A stretch of DNA of 64,000 bases, taken from contig CP091033.1 of NCBI GenBank assembly GCA_039725955.1, forward strand, positions 496,001 through 560,000. Reading direction: 5' to 3'. A program made the translations under genes and the position numbers. Of this stretch, positions 56,250 to 64,000 are shown piece by piece. The notes under the pieces are model-generated. The model had not been told where the DNA came from and made no database searches. It was given only the letters and a program-made list of their open reading frames with translations. The stretch is from Sinorhizobium sp. B11 (GTDB taxonomy: Bacteria > Pseudomonadota > Alphaproteobacteria > Rhizobiales > Rhizobiaceae). How positions within the stretch are numbered: the first letter of the stretch is position 1; each line of letters begins with the position of its first letter.

Positions 56250-56735
56250 TCAACTCCGAGCCGGGTCGTCCCTCACGGCATCGGCGAACTTGCGCATCAG
56301 GCGGACCAGATTGTCGAGATCATCGGGATCCCAGGTCTTGAATATCTCGATCCCCATGCGCTCGCGCGCGGCATCGACACGATCCGTCATCGATTTGCCT
56401 TGCGGGGTCACGATTGCTTCGCTGACGCGCCGGTCCGTCGCGCTGGCCTGACGCTGGATCAGGCCGAGGCTCTCCAGCTTGGCGACCTGACGGCTGACTG
56501 TCGTGTAGTCGCGGCCGGCACGGTCGGCCAGCTCGACTACGCCGATTGGCCCCAGTCTCTCGATACCCACCAGCAGGGGAAAGAGCGCACGGTCGAGCGA
56601 AATCCCAGCCTCCCTGACCATTGCTTCGTCGCGTTGCGGACGGTTCATGACGCTGACGATTTCAAGCAGTGATCCATGAAGGTCACGGATACAGTTTGAG
56701 ATATGTGTATTTTGCACATTTTTTGTTGACGGCAT
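56250..56735 (-). CDS. MarR-family transcriptional regulator
   Basis: Repressor of 161 residues with the MarR winged helix (IGVVELADRAGRDYTTVSRQVAKLESLGLIQRQASATDRR). The ATG at 56735 follows AGGAGAACAGGA. It is divergent from the FAD monooxygenase gene across 50 bp that contain a perfect operator-like inverted repeat, with a second copy inside its own first codons. Phenolic ligands are typical inducers in such pairs. Confidence 0.9.
   Translation of the reverse strand: MPSTKNVQNTHISNCIRDLHGSLLEIVSVMNRPQRDEAMVREAGISLDRALFPLLVGIERLGPIGVVELADRAGRDYTTVSRQVAKLESLGLIQRQASATDRRVSEAIVTPQGKSMTDRVDAARERMGIEIFKTWDPDDLDNLVRLMRKFADAVRDDPARS
56703..56719. promoter_or_regulatory. MarR operator-like repeat inside the marR 5' end
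   Basis: ATGTG-N7-CACAT, located within the first codons of the MarR gene. It has the same arms and spacing as the intergenic site, so binding here could block transcription of marR itself. Confidence 0.5.
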
Positions 56736-56748
56736 TCCTGTTCTCCTA

Positions 56749-56769
56749 TTATGTGCATAATACACATAA
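56749..56769. promoter_or_regulatory. MarR operator-like inverted repeat
   Basis: TTATGTG-N7-CACATAA, perfect 7-bp arms, 14 bp upstream of marR and 16 bp upstream of the monooxygenase start. Likely the main operator controlling both divergent genes. Confidence 0.65.
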
Positions 56770-56785
56770 ATGAGGAGCTACGGCA

Positions 56786-58300
56786 ATGACAGATGAAGAT
56801 GCAATCGATGTTTTGATTTGTGGCGCCGGCGCTGCCGGCCTGACACTGGCGATCGATCTGGCGCGGCGCGGCATATCCTTCCGGCTGATCGAGAAAATGG
56901 ATGATCCGTTTCGCGGCTCACGCGGCAAGGGCCTCCAGCCGCGAACCCTGGAAGTCTTTGAGGATCTCGGTATCGTCGACAGGATTGCCGGTTCCAGCAG
57001 CCTCTATCCGCACCAGCGCGAATATCATGGCGACGGTAGCGTGAAGGATGTTGCGCTTTTCGAGGTCGGTGAACCGATCCCGGCCGAGCCCTACGGCACG
57101 CCGCTTCTCGTCCCCCAATTTCTGACGGAGGCAGCAATGCGCGAACGCCTCGCAGAACTCGGTCACTACCCGGAATTTGGTTGCGCTTTGATTGCCTTCG
57201 AGCAGGACGGGCAAGGGGTTACCGCGAGGATTTCCAAGGGCGGAGAAGAGCAAATCATGCGGGCGCGTTACCTCGTTGGTACTGACGGCGGCCGAAGCTT
57301 TGTCCGCCATGCACTTTCCATCGATTTTCCGGGAAAGACGCTCGGCGTTCGCGCGATCGTCGCCGATGTGACGTTGACAGGTTTGAGCAGAGACGTCTGG
57401 CATCGATTCAACGAGGGATCGATGGAAACGCAGATCTCCTTTTGCCCCTTGGCCGAGACGGGCCTCTTCCAGATGCAGGGGCCGATACCCCTGGAGGGTG
57501 AAGTCGATCTCTCCGCCGAGGGGCTTTCGGCCCTCACGGCTGAGCGCACAGGCCGCACCGATATCAATATTCAATCGGTTTCCTGGGCTTCGGCATTCAA
57601 TATGAACGCCCGGCTTGCCGATAGTTATCGCATTGGCCGTGTCTTTCTCGCCGGCGACGCAGCCCATACCCACCCGCCGACAGGTGGCCAGGGCCTGAAC
57701 ACCAGCGTTCAGGACGCCTATAATCTTGGCTGGAAACTGGCAGCCGTCCTGTCGGGTGCTCCAGAGGGGCTGCTCGACACCTATGAGGAAGAGCGCCGTC
57801 TGATCGCAGCGGACATGCTGGGGCTCGCCACCAGGCTGCTCGACGACGCGAAGCGTGGAGAGATGCGGCGTGGCCGCGAGGTTCACCAGCTTGACATCGG
57901 CTATGGCGGTTCCAGCCTGTCGCTTGACGATCCGCTGCGTCGGGCTCGTATCCTCGCCGGGGACCGCGCTCCCGATGCGCTGCTGAAGGGTGCCGCAGGT
58001 CAGGCTACCCGGCTGTTTGAGCTCTTCAAAGGCCCGCATTGGACACTTCTTGGATTTGAGGCGGCAGCCATTTCCATTCAGCCGCGCAAGGGCCTGCATA
58101 TTCATAGGATTGGACAAGGCGGCGATCTCACCGACAGCGAAAACCGGTTCCGCGAAACCTATGATATCGCGTCGGGCGAGTGGATCCTTGTCCGTCCCGA
58201 TGGTTATATCGGCGCGATCGTATCGCAGCCCGAAGTGGCAGCATTGGAAACCTATCTTCGGTCTGTCGGATTGCAGGCAGGTGCAACGGTAACGCATTGA
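56786..58300 (+). CDS. FAD-dependent aromatic hydroxylase (phenol hydroxylase/MhpA-like)
   Basis: Flavoprotein monooxygenase of 504 residues, PF01494. The N-terminal FAD motif VLICGAGAAGLTLAIDLARRG, the middle VGTDGGRSFVRHAL and the second FAD motif VFLAGDAAHTHPPTGGQGLNTSVQDAYNLGWKLA are complete. A thioredoxin-like C-terminal domain (about 390-504) resembles phenol/resorcinol hydroxylases. The ATG follows GAGGAGCTACGGCA. It is the evident target of the divergent MarR repressor; substrate unknown but probably a phenol. Confidence 0.9.
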   Translation: MTDEDAIDVLICGAGAAGLTLAIDLARRGISFRLIEKMDDPFRGSRGKGLQPRTLEVFEDLGIVDRIAGSSSLYPHQREYHGDGSVKDVALFEVGEPIPAEPYGTPLLVPQFLTEAAMRERLAELGHYPEFGCALIAFEQDGQGVTARISKGGEEQIMRARYLVGTDGGRSFVRHALSIDFPGKTLGVRAIVADVTLTGLSRDVWHRFNEGSMETQISFCPLAETGLFQMQGPIPLEGEVDLSAEGLSALTAERTGRTDINIQSVSWASAFNMNARLADSYRIGRVFLAGDAAHTHPPTGGQGLNTSVQDAYNLGWKLAAVLSGAPEGLLDTYEEERRLIAADMLGLATRLLDDAKRGEMRRGREVHQLDIGYGGSSLSLDDPLRRARILAGDRAPDALLKGAAGQATRLFELFKGPHWTLLGFEAAAISIQPRKGLHIHRIGQGGDLTDSENRFRETYDIASGEWILVRPDGYIGAIVSQPEVAALETYLRSVGLQAGATVTH

Positions 58301-58487
58301 AACATGCTTCCGCGATATGTCCGGCAGCGAATCCGCAAATATTTATGGCGCGGAATCTTCAAGGATTTTCAGCAACGTGCCGCTATAATTGTGATGACAA
58401 CGGCGTTGGCAACGGTTGCGCATCGGGCATTTGGCCGCCTTGTGCTTCCGTCGCCTGCGACCGGTATGACACAATAACGGATCACTC

Positions 58488-60041
58488 ATGCCGAAATTCC
58501 TGTTCGCTTCGATATTCGCACGCACCAGCCGAGCTATCGGTCTTCGCCTGCTTGCCCTTTCACTTGGACTGCTGATTTTCGTTGTTACGGGTCATGCTGA
58601 AGATGTCCTGCGCATTCCCTATTCGTCCGACATAGGCAGTCTCGACCCCGACAACGGTTTTGAGGTTGCCGGATTGACGACGCTCGACAGCGTCTACGAG
58701 GGTCTCGTCAAATATGAAGCCGGCTCAACGAAGATCGCCGGCTTGCTGGCAAAGAGCTGGGAGGTATCGGGGGACGGTCTGGCCTATACGTTTCACCTTG
58801 TCGACGGCGTCAAGTTTCATGATGGTACGGCCCTGAACGCGGATGCGGTTGTCACCTCATTCAAGCGCCGTCGCGACGGCGGTCTTGTCCAGAACTATAC
58901 GCTCGCCAACATGGCAGATATCGCAGCACCGGATGCTTCCACCGTCGTCATCACGCTGCGCCATACACAGCCTTCCTTCATGGATAGTCTCGCAAGCCCG
59001 TGGGGGCCGAAAGTCATCAGCCCGGGAGCCCTTTCCGATCATGCCAAGGGCGACCTTGCCACGGGATGGCTGACCGATCATGCGGTTGGAACCGGGCCCT
59101 TCAAGCTCGCCGAATTCAAGCGAGGTGAGCGATATGTGCTCGAGCGGAACGAAAACTATTGGGGGGCCAAACCTTTTTTCGGCAAGGTGGAATTTATGGT
59201 CATTCCCGATATCGGCCAGCAGATTCTCAAATTGAAAGCCGGTGAGATCGATGCCGTACCTGCCAATTTCCCGTTCGCGCAGGTCAGTAGCCTGCCAGCC
59301 GATCTGCAAATAACCTCGGCTCCCAGCATGACACAATACGAGGCCTTCATTAAGCCGGGATCGCCGCTCGACGATGCCGAGGTTCGCAAGGCGGTTCTGA
59401 CCGCGATCAACCCGAATTTGTGGGCGAGCGATGCTTTCGGGCAATATGCGCATGTCTCGAAATCGCTCTATCCGAACATCATGCTGGATCCAGGTCAGCC
59501 AGTGCAGTTTCCGACGGATATCGAGGCAGCGAAATCTGCCATCGCCAGGCACGGAGCGGTCACCCTCAGCATCGGACTCTACAGCGCCAATCCGAGCTAC
59601 GGGCGTATTGCCGACCTGATGATCGCCGGGCTATCTCTCATCGGTGTCCAGGCCACCTCCCATATCATGCCGCCGGGGGCGGCCTATGCCATGAAGGGCG
59701 ACCCTGCAGCTCCGGACATGCTGCTGATCATCGCTTCACCGGACGCGGCTCATCCCGACAATCAGGCGAAGGCCTTCTTCACCAAGGATGCGCCGCTCAA
59801 TCTTTACGGCAGGGCGCTTCCGGATGCGGATGCGCTTGTCGCGGAAGGCGCGTCCAAAGCGGATATCGCCGCGCGCAACGCGCTTTATGAAAAAGCCGGC
59901 CAGATGTATTTCGATGCAGGCCATTTCATCCCGCTCGTCGATGTCGACGACGTTGTAGTTCATCGCACGGGGCTGAAGGATCTGGGTCTGCGGCCGGTCT
60001 TTCCAAGAGGCAGCATCGATTTTTCGAGCGTGAGACGCTGA
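58488..60041 (+). CDS. Peptide/nickel-type ABC substrate-binding protein
   Basis: Periplasmic family-5 binding protein of 517 residues. A signal peptide ends near VVTGHAEDV. Family segments are LRIPYSSDIGSLDPDNG, YTFHLVDGVKFHDGTALNADAVVTSFKRR and TGPFKLAEFKRGERYVLERNENYWG. The ribosome-binding site is weak. It leads a four-gene operon with a fused ATPase and two permeases. Dipeptides, oligopeptides, opines or other small solutes are all possible ligands. Confidence 0.9.
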   Translation: MPKFLFASIFARTSRAIGLRLLALSLGLLIFVVTGHAEDVLRIPYSSDIGSLDPDNGFEVAGLTTLDSVYEGLVKYEAGSTKIAGLLAKSWEVSGDGLAYTFHLVDGVKFHDGTALNADAVVTSFKRRRDGGLVQNYTLANMADIAAPDASTVVITLRHTQPSFMDSLASPWGPKVISPGALSDHAKGDLATGWLTDHAVGTGPFKLAEFKRGERYVLERNENYWGAKPFFGKVEFMVIPDIGQQILKLKAGEIDAVPANFPFAQVSSLPADLQITSAPSMTQYEAFIKPGSPLDDAEVRKAVLTAINPNLWASDAFGQYAHVSKSLYPNIMLDPGQPVQFPTDIEAAKSAIARHGAVTLSIGLYSANPSYGRIADLMIAGLSLIGVQATSHIMPPGAAYAMKGDPAAPDMLLIIASPDAAHPDNQAKAFFTKDAPLNLYGRALPDADALVAEGASKADIAARNALYEKAGQMYFDAGHFIPLVDVDDVVVHRTGLKDLGLRPVFPRGSIDFSSVRR

Positions 60042-60096
60042 TGGCCGGGGTGACGGCCTCAGACGGAGTTCGTGGCTCTAACTCAGCCTGTGAGGC

Positions 60097-61878
60097 ATGA
60101 TGGCTGTGAGCAAGGCAGTCCTCTCCATCGCCAATCTCAGTGTCGTCCTGCGGCGAAGCGATCGTGACCACCTTGTGCTCGATGGGATCAATTTTGAGGC
60201 GCTTCCGGGTGAGATCATTGCGGTCGTCGGAGAGAGCGGCTCGGGCAAATCTACGCTTGGAGCAACAATTCAGGGTCTTCTGCCGGCCTCTAGCGAGCCG
60301 AAGATCAGCGGCTCGATCGATCTTGCCGGTTTGGAGATAGTGGGGGCAGAGCCGCGGGTTCTTCGTGCGGCACGTCACTCGCTTGTGCGTGCCATTCCCC
60401 AGGATCCAATGGGTGCCCTCAACCCGACGATGACGATCCGCCATCAACTCCGGGAATCGGCCGCTGGAGACGACAGCTTCATCGGGGATTGGCTTGGCAG
60501 GGTCGGACTCGAGAACACGAAAGCCATACTCGACACATTTCCGCATCGGCTGTCTGGTGGGCAGCGCCAGCGCGTACTGATCGCGATGGCATTGATGGCA
60601 CAGCCAAAAGTTCTGATTGCCGATGAGTCAATTACCTCACTCGACCTACCCTTGCGAAGTAAGGTTCTCGAACTGCTACGCAAGATCGCTCGGGAGCAGC
60701 AGACTGCAATTCTTTTCATCACCCATAATCTTGTCGCAGCTGCATCGCTCGCGGATCGCGTGCTTGTAATCTATGGCGGGCGGATTCTGGAATTGGGTAG
60801 AACGGCAGATGTTTTGACAAATCCCGGCCATCCTTATCTCGCCGGTCTGCTTGCCACTCGATTCGATTTTGACACGGATCGCACGCACCTTCTGCCTACT
60901 CTGCCGGCCGAGCGGATGAGGCTCGCCGATCCGGAAAACGTTTGTTGTTATGCCTCCCGTTGCCTCATCGTCCGGGACAAGTGCTTAAATAGCCGGCCCC
61001 AACCAACGCAGCTTTCTGTCAGCGGCCACACCGCGGCGTGCTTCTTCACCGACCTGGTCAAATCCAGCGCAGATCAACTTCTTTCTACGGAAGTCTGGCC
61101 GATGGTCACAGCGGCGAAGCCCGTGGAAGCGCTGCGGTTGTCCAGTGTCAGGAAGAGCTTTACGTCCACCGGCCCCTTTGGTCGCCGCAGATCTCAGCAG
61201 GTGCTGGAATCGGTCAATCTTTCGGTCGCGCTTGGTGAGTGCTTGGCCCTGCTTGGGAAAAGCGGCGCCGGCAAATCGACGATTATCAGGCTCGCGGCCG
61301 GACTTCTGCTGCCTGATGGTGGAGAGATTTTCCGTATCGACAATGCGCCACAAATTGTCTTTCAGGATGCTGCAGCATCCCTCACGCCTTGGCTTTCCAT
61401 CGGCGAACAGATCGGCGATCGGTTACGGTATCTCGGTCTTAGCAAGGCAGAGCGCCTTCAAAAGGTTGGCAGGGCGCTTGAAATGGTCGGTCTCGATGAG
61501 AGCCTCATGTCTTCACTGCCGGCCGGTCTGTCCATTGGTCAATGCCAGCGTGCCGTCATCGCCCGCGCGATCATCGTGCCGCCGAAACTCCTGCTCTGCG
61601 ACGAGCCGATCAGCGCGCTCGATGTATCGCTTGCTGCCACCACGTTGAACCTTCTCGGCGAGATCAGACGCCGCCTAGACATGGCGGTGCTTTTCGTTAC
61701 CCATGATCTCGCCGCCGCAAGAATAATCGCCGATCGTATCGCTGTGCTGGATGAAGGTCGGGTAGTGCAGCAGGGTGATCCAGATAAGATCACTGACGGT
61801 TTTAATGTACCATCGATGGGCTCCGTTCTCGCAGCGATGCCGAGAACCCAAGCGAGCACAAGCGGACCGGACCTATGA
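60097..61878 (+). CDS. Fused two-domain peptide ABC ATPase (DppD-DppF type)
   Basis: ATPase of 593 residues combining two nucleotide-binding domains that are separate proteins in many systems. The first has Walker A GESGSGKST, signature LSGGQRQ and Walker B VLIADES. The second (from about residue 345) has GKSGAGKST, a signature LSIGQ in place of LSGGQ, and LLLCDEP with H-loop THDLAA. A Cys-rich link (CCYASRCLIVRDKC) resembles the oligopeptide ATPase tail. It overlaps the next permease by ATGA. Confidence 0.9.
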   Translation: MMAVSKAVLSIANLSVVLRRSDRDHLVLDGINFEALPGEIIAVVGESGSGKSTLGATIQGLLPASSEPKISGSIDLAGLEIVGAEPRVLRAARHSLVRAIPQDPMGALNPTMTIRHQLRESAAGDDSFIGDWLGRVGLENTKAILDTFPHRLSGGQRQRVLIAMALMAQPKVLIADESITSLDLPLRSKVLELLRKIAREQQTAILFITHNLVAAASLADRVLVIYGGRILELGRTADVLTNPGHPYLAGLLATRFDFDTDRTHLLPTLPAERMRLADPENVCCYASRCLIVRDKCLNSRPQPTQLSVSGHTAACFFTDLVKSSADQLLSTEVWPMVTAAKPVEALRLSSVRKSFTSTGPFGRRRSQQVLESVNLSVALGECLALLGKSGAGKSTIIRLAAGLLLPDGGEIFRIDNAPQIVFQDAAASLTPWLSIGEQIGDRLRYLGLSKAERLQKVGRALEMVGLDESLMSSLPAGLSIGQCQRAVIARAIIVPPKLLLCDEPISALDVSLAATTLNLLGEIRRRLDMAVLFVTHDLAAARIIADRIAVLDEGRVVQQGDPDKITDGFNVPSMGSVLAAMPRTQASTSGPDL

Positions 61879-62729
61879 ACGTTCCCGAGTTCCTTCCCGA
61901 GGAACGCTTCGTGCGCTGGCCCGTTGTTCTCGGCCGCACCAGCTGGATCGACCGGATTGGGCTTTTTGGCGTAGTTGCCGTAACGATCATCGCTTTGTTC
62001 GCCGCATGGCTCACGCCATTCGACCCGCAGCTCCGTGTCGCGGCGGCCTATCTGCCGCCTTCCGCCGAGCACTGGTTCGGGACAGACGAGATTGGGCGTG
62101 ATCTCTTCTCGCGTATCGTCATCGGTATCCAATATACATGGCTGCCCGCGCTTGCCCTTGTCCTCATCAGCCTCGTCGTCGGCACATGCGTCGGCATGAT
62201 ACCCCGTCTCATCAGCCGCAGGCTCGACATGCTGGCGCAATGGGTAGCCGAGTTCTTCCTGATCATGCCATCGACGCTGGTGGCGCTGGCGATAATCGCC
62301 ACCCTGGGTGGAGGACTTACTAATACGATGATTGCGATGGGTATCGCGTGGTGGCCCTGGTATGCGCGCATATCCCGCGACGAGCTTCGGCGGTTGAACG
62401 GTCGTCCGCATGTCGAGGCTGCAAGAATCGCCGGTATCAGCGGCCCGCGCCTGCTGCTGCGCTACCTTCTTCCGGGCGCACTTCCGGCCCTGCTCGTGGC
62501 GGCGACACTGGACGTCGCAACGGCCATTATGACGATGTCGCTCATGTCCTTCATCGGGCTCGGCCAACCTGCCCCGGCGCCTGAGCTCGGGGCGATGACA
62601 TCGAGGGCGCTTGATAGTCTGTCCATTTATTGGTGGCTGCCAATATTGCCGGCGGCGGCCATTTTTCTCATCTGTCTTCTCGCCAATCTTGCGGGAGACG
62701 GCCTTCGCACGGCGTTGCGAGGAACCTAG
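61875..62729 (+). CDS. Peptide ABC permease, DppC type
   Basis: Inner-membrane permease of 284 residues. The hallmark FGTDEIGRDLFSRIVIG (residues about 73-89) marks the DppC/OppC class, and EAARIAGISGPRLLLRYLLPGALP is the ATPase-contact loop. Its start overlaps the ATPase stop by 4 bp. Unusually it precedes the DppB-type gene. Confidence 0.92.
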   Translation: MNVPEFLPEERFVRWPVVLGRTSWIDRIGLFGVVAVTIIALFAAWLTPFDPQLRVAAAYLPPSAEHWFGTDEIGRDLFSRIVIGIQYTWLPALALVLISLVVGTCVGMIPRLISRRLDMLAQWVAEFFLIMPSTLVALAIIATLGGGLTNTMIAMGIAWWPWYARISRDELRRLNGRPHVEAARIAGISGPRLLLRYLLPGALPALLVAATLDVATAIMTMSLMSFIGLGQPAPAPELGAMTSRALDSLSIYWWLPILPAAAIFLICLLANLAGDGLRTALRGT

Positions 62730-62732
62730 GAT

Positions 62733-63722
62733 ATGCTGGTCTACTTTATAAGGCGCCTATCGGGTCTCGTGGTCGTTCTCTTGGCAATGAGCTTTGCCGT
62801 GTTCTGCCTGCAAAGCATCATTCCGGCAGATCCCGCGCGCGCTATCGCCGGACCGCTCACGCCGCTTTCGAGTGTGAACGCTCTTCGCCAGCAACTCGGC
62901 CTCGATGATCCAATTATCGTCCAGTATGGCCGGTTTCTCTCGCGGCTCGCTGAAGGTGATCTCGGGACGTCGACCAGAACCCGTCAGCCCGTGGCCGCTG
63001 ATATAAGAGAATATCTGCCCGCTTCACTCGAACTGTCACTAGCGGCTCTCTGCATCGGCCTTGTACTGGCAGCTGTCATTGCGGTGATGCCCCGTATCCT
63101 GGGCGGCTCTGGAGGGTTGAGATTCCTCTTAATCGCGGCCGGCTCGGTTCCGACGTTCATGTCGGCCTTGCTTTTGGTCTATTTTCTCTGGTTCCGTCTT
63201 GGCTGGTTGCCGGGTTCGGGCCGGATGAGCAAGGACGATATAGGCGGCCCGACTGGCTTCAACATGATCGACGCGCTTATCGGCGGCCGGGGCGACCTCA
63301 GCCTGGATGCCGCCAGACATCTGCTCCTGCCGGCCCTGGCTCTGGCGCTGCCGATTGCCGTGGCGGTGGGACGAAGCCTCGACAGTGCGCTGCGCGAAGT
63401 GATGCAGCAGCCCTACATCGGAACTGCACGGGGAAAGGGTCTTCGGGAGGCGGTGGTCGTCTTGCGCCATGGTCTTCGCAACGCTGCATCTCCGGCATTA
63501 GCGATGGTTGGTCTGCAGATCCGGCTTCTGTTCGGCAACCTGCTGATCGTCGAACTCGTGTTCGGGTGGCCGGGCCTTGGGCTTTATATGGTTCAGTCCC
63601 TGAGCAGTGCCGATCTTCCAGCAGTCCTCGGAGTCACGGTTGTTCTCGGAACTTTCTACATCCTCGTAAACATTGTCGTCGAAATTTTGCAGACGCTCGC
63701 CGATCCGCGGATCGAGCTGTAG
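62733..63722 (+). CDS. Peptide ABC permease, DppB type
   Basis: Inner-membrane permease of 329 residues starting MLVYFIRRLSGLVVVLLAMSF, with the DppB elements DPARAIAGPLTPLSSVNALRQQLGLDDPI and the late GTARGKGLREAVVVLRHGLRNAASP. It follows the DppC-type gene by 3 bp and completes the importer. The operon lacks an adjacent regulator. Confidence 0.92.
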   Translation: MLVYFIRRLSGLVVVLLAMSFAVFCLQSIIPADPARAIAGPLTPLSSVNALRQQLGLDDPIIVQYGRFLSRLAEGDLGTSTRTRQPVAADIREYLPASLELSLAALCIGLVLAAVIAVMPRILGGSGGLRFLLIAAGSVPTFMSALLLVYFLWFRLGWLPGSGRMSKDDIGGPTGFNMIDALIGGRGDLSLDAARHLLLPALALALPIAVAVGRSLDSALREVMQQPYIGTARGKGLREAVVVLRHGLRNAASPALAMVGLQIRLLFGNLLIVELVFGWPGLGLYMVQSLSSADLPAVLGVTVVLGTFYILVNIVVEILQTLADPRIEL

Positions 63723-63770
63723 CATTCTTGAAACCTATCCCTCCGGCCTAGTTCGCTAGTCCTCAACCCT

Positions 63771-64000
63771 ATGGATTTCCGGGGCGATCAGAGTTCATCT
63801 GGATATGGCGATCCCGCTGTTGCATGGGGCGGTCTGATGGATGACGAGATCAGGTTGAAGGAAGGCGTTTTGGCGGTGCCGCGTTGCGGCGGTTCCTCCG
63901 AGCCCCGTGATCGGTCGCAGGTCTCAGAGACAAATGTCCGCCGCAGGACCGGGCTCAGCAACTGGCAGGTCAAACGCGTCACTGACTATGTCGATGCGAG
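63771..64000 (+). CDS. AraC-family regulator, N-terminal fragment (3' truncated by the window)
   Basis: Open frame from ATG 63771 to the window end without a stop. After about 55 residues of charged linker (CGGSSEPRDRSQVSE and RRRTGLSN) comes WQVKRVTDYVDA, which matches the start of the DNA-binding domain of short AraC-type regulators. No good ribosome-binding site is visible, so the exact start is uncertain. It lies downstream of the peptide ABC operon on the same strand. Confidence 0.6.
   Translation, partial: MDFRGDQSSSGYGDPAVAWGGLMDDEIRLKEGVLAVPRCGGSSEPRDRSQVSETNVRRRTGLSNWQVKRVTDYVDA

Noticed and set aside
56918..58297. Long minus-strand open frame opposite the FAD hydroxylase
   Set aside because: The plus strand carries both FAD motifs and a regulated start; the opposite frame has no recognisable domain.

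Overview
The window reads as a gene-dense, GC-rich segment of a Rhizobium-type alphaproteobacterium (R. leguminosarum/R. etli group or a close relative). The strongest pointer is a complete L-rhamnose locus in the order known from R. leguminosarum: rhaRSTPQUK on one strand, with rhaD and rhaI divergent. Many ABC-uptake/catabolism modules, a pobR-pobA pair and an Agrobacterium-like tagatose kinase/PF08013 pair fit the same group. I saw no tRNA, rRNA, phage, insertion sequence, CRISPR or replication gene. The composition (catabolic operons, each with its own regulator) suggests a chromid or megaplasmid, but nothing in the sequence proves that.

Layout. 1-5666: the end of a branched-chain amino-acid-type ABC transporter operon (livG partial, livF, livH, livM), then a GMC oxidoreductase and a 3-hydroxyisobutyrate dehydrogenase-like enzyme. 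5674-13668 (minus): an iron-siderophore module with a TonB-dependent receptor, FhuC, FhuD and a double-length FhuB, a siderophore-interacting reductase, and an AraC regulator upstream. 13780-25413: a hydratase-family enzyme and the rhamnose locus, with a strikingly symmetric divergent promoter. 25432-28617: an AhpD-like protein, a RibD/DHFR-like reductase, a HAD phosphatase and an ECF41-type sigma factor. Both the sigma gene and the AhpD-like gene carry a -35/-10 pair matching the published ECF41 promoter, so a small regulon can be read from the sequence.

28888-34004: a tight operon for a ba3-type (B-family) heme-copper oxidase with a 55-residue one-helix protein and three multi-heme c-type cytochromes, preceded by an FNR/FixK-like box. 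34021-37447: an IclR regulator, a largely empty 0.5 kb stretch, a divergent small gene/TetR pair with two palindromes between them, and several small genes. 37681-44510: an amidase, a TIM-barrel epimerase-like protein, pobR/pobA, a tartrate/isopropylmalate-type dehydrogenase, a decayed gabD fragment and an HpaI-type aldolase.

44604-56196: two divergent operons that together look like a polyol/ketose pathway. The minus-strand arm is a sugar ABC transporter with a small membrane protein and an SDR. The plus-strand arm encodes a ketose 3-epimerase, a ROK regulator, a PfkB kinase, a PF08013 (GatZ-like) protein, a ribitol-dehydrogenase-like SDR and a galactitol-dehydrogenase-like SDR. The inferred route is polyol to ketose (tagatose), to tagatose 6-phosphate, to fructose 6-phosphate. 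56250-58300: a MarR regulator divergent from a FAD aromatic hydroxylase, with two matching operators. 58488-63722: a peptide-type ABC transporter whose two ATPases are fused. 63771-64000: the start of an AraC-type regulator cut by the window end.
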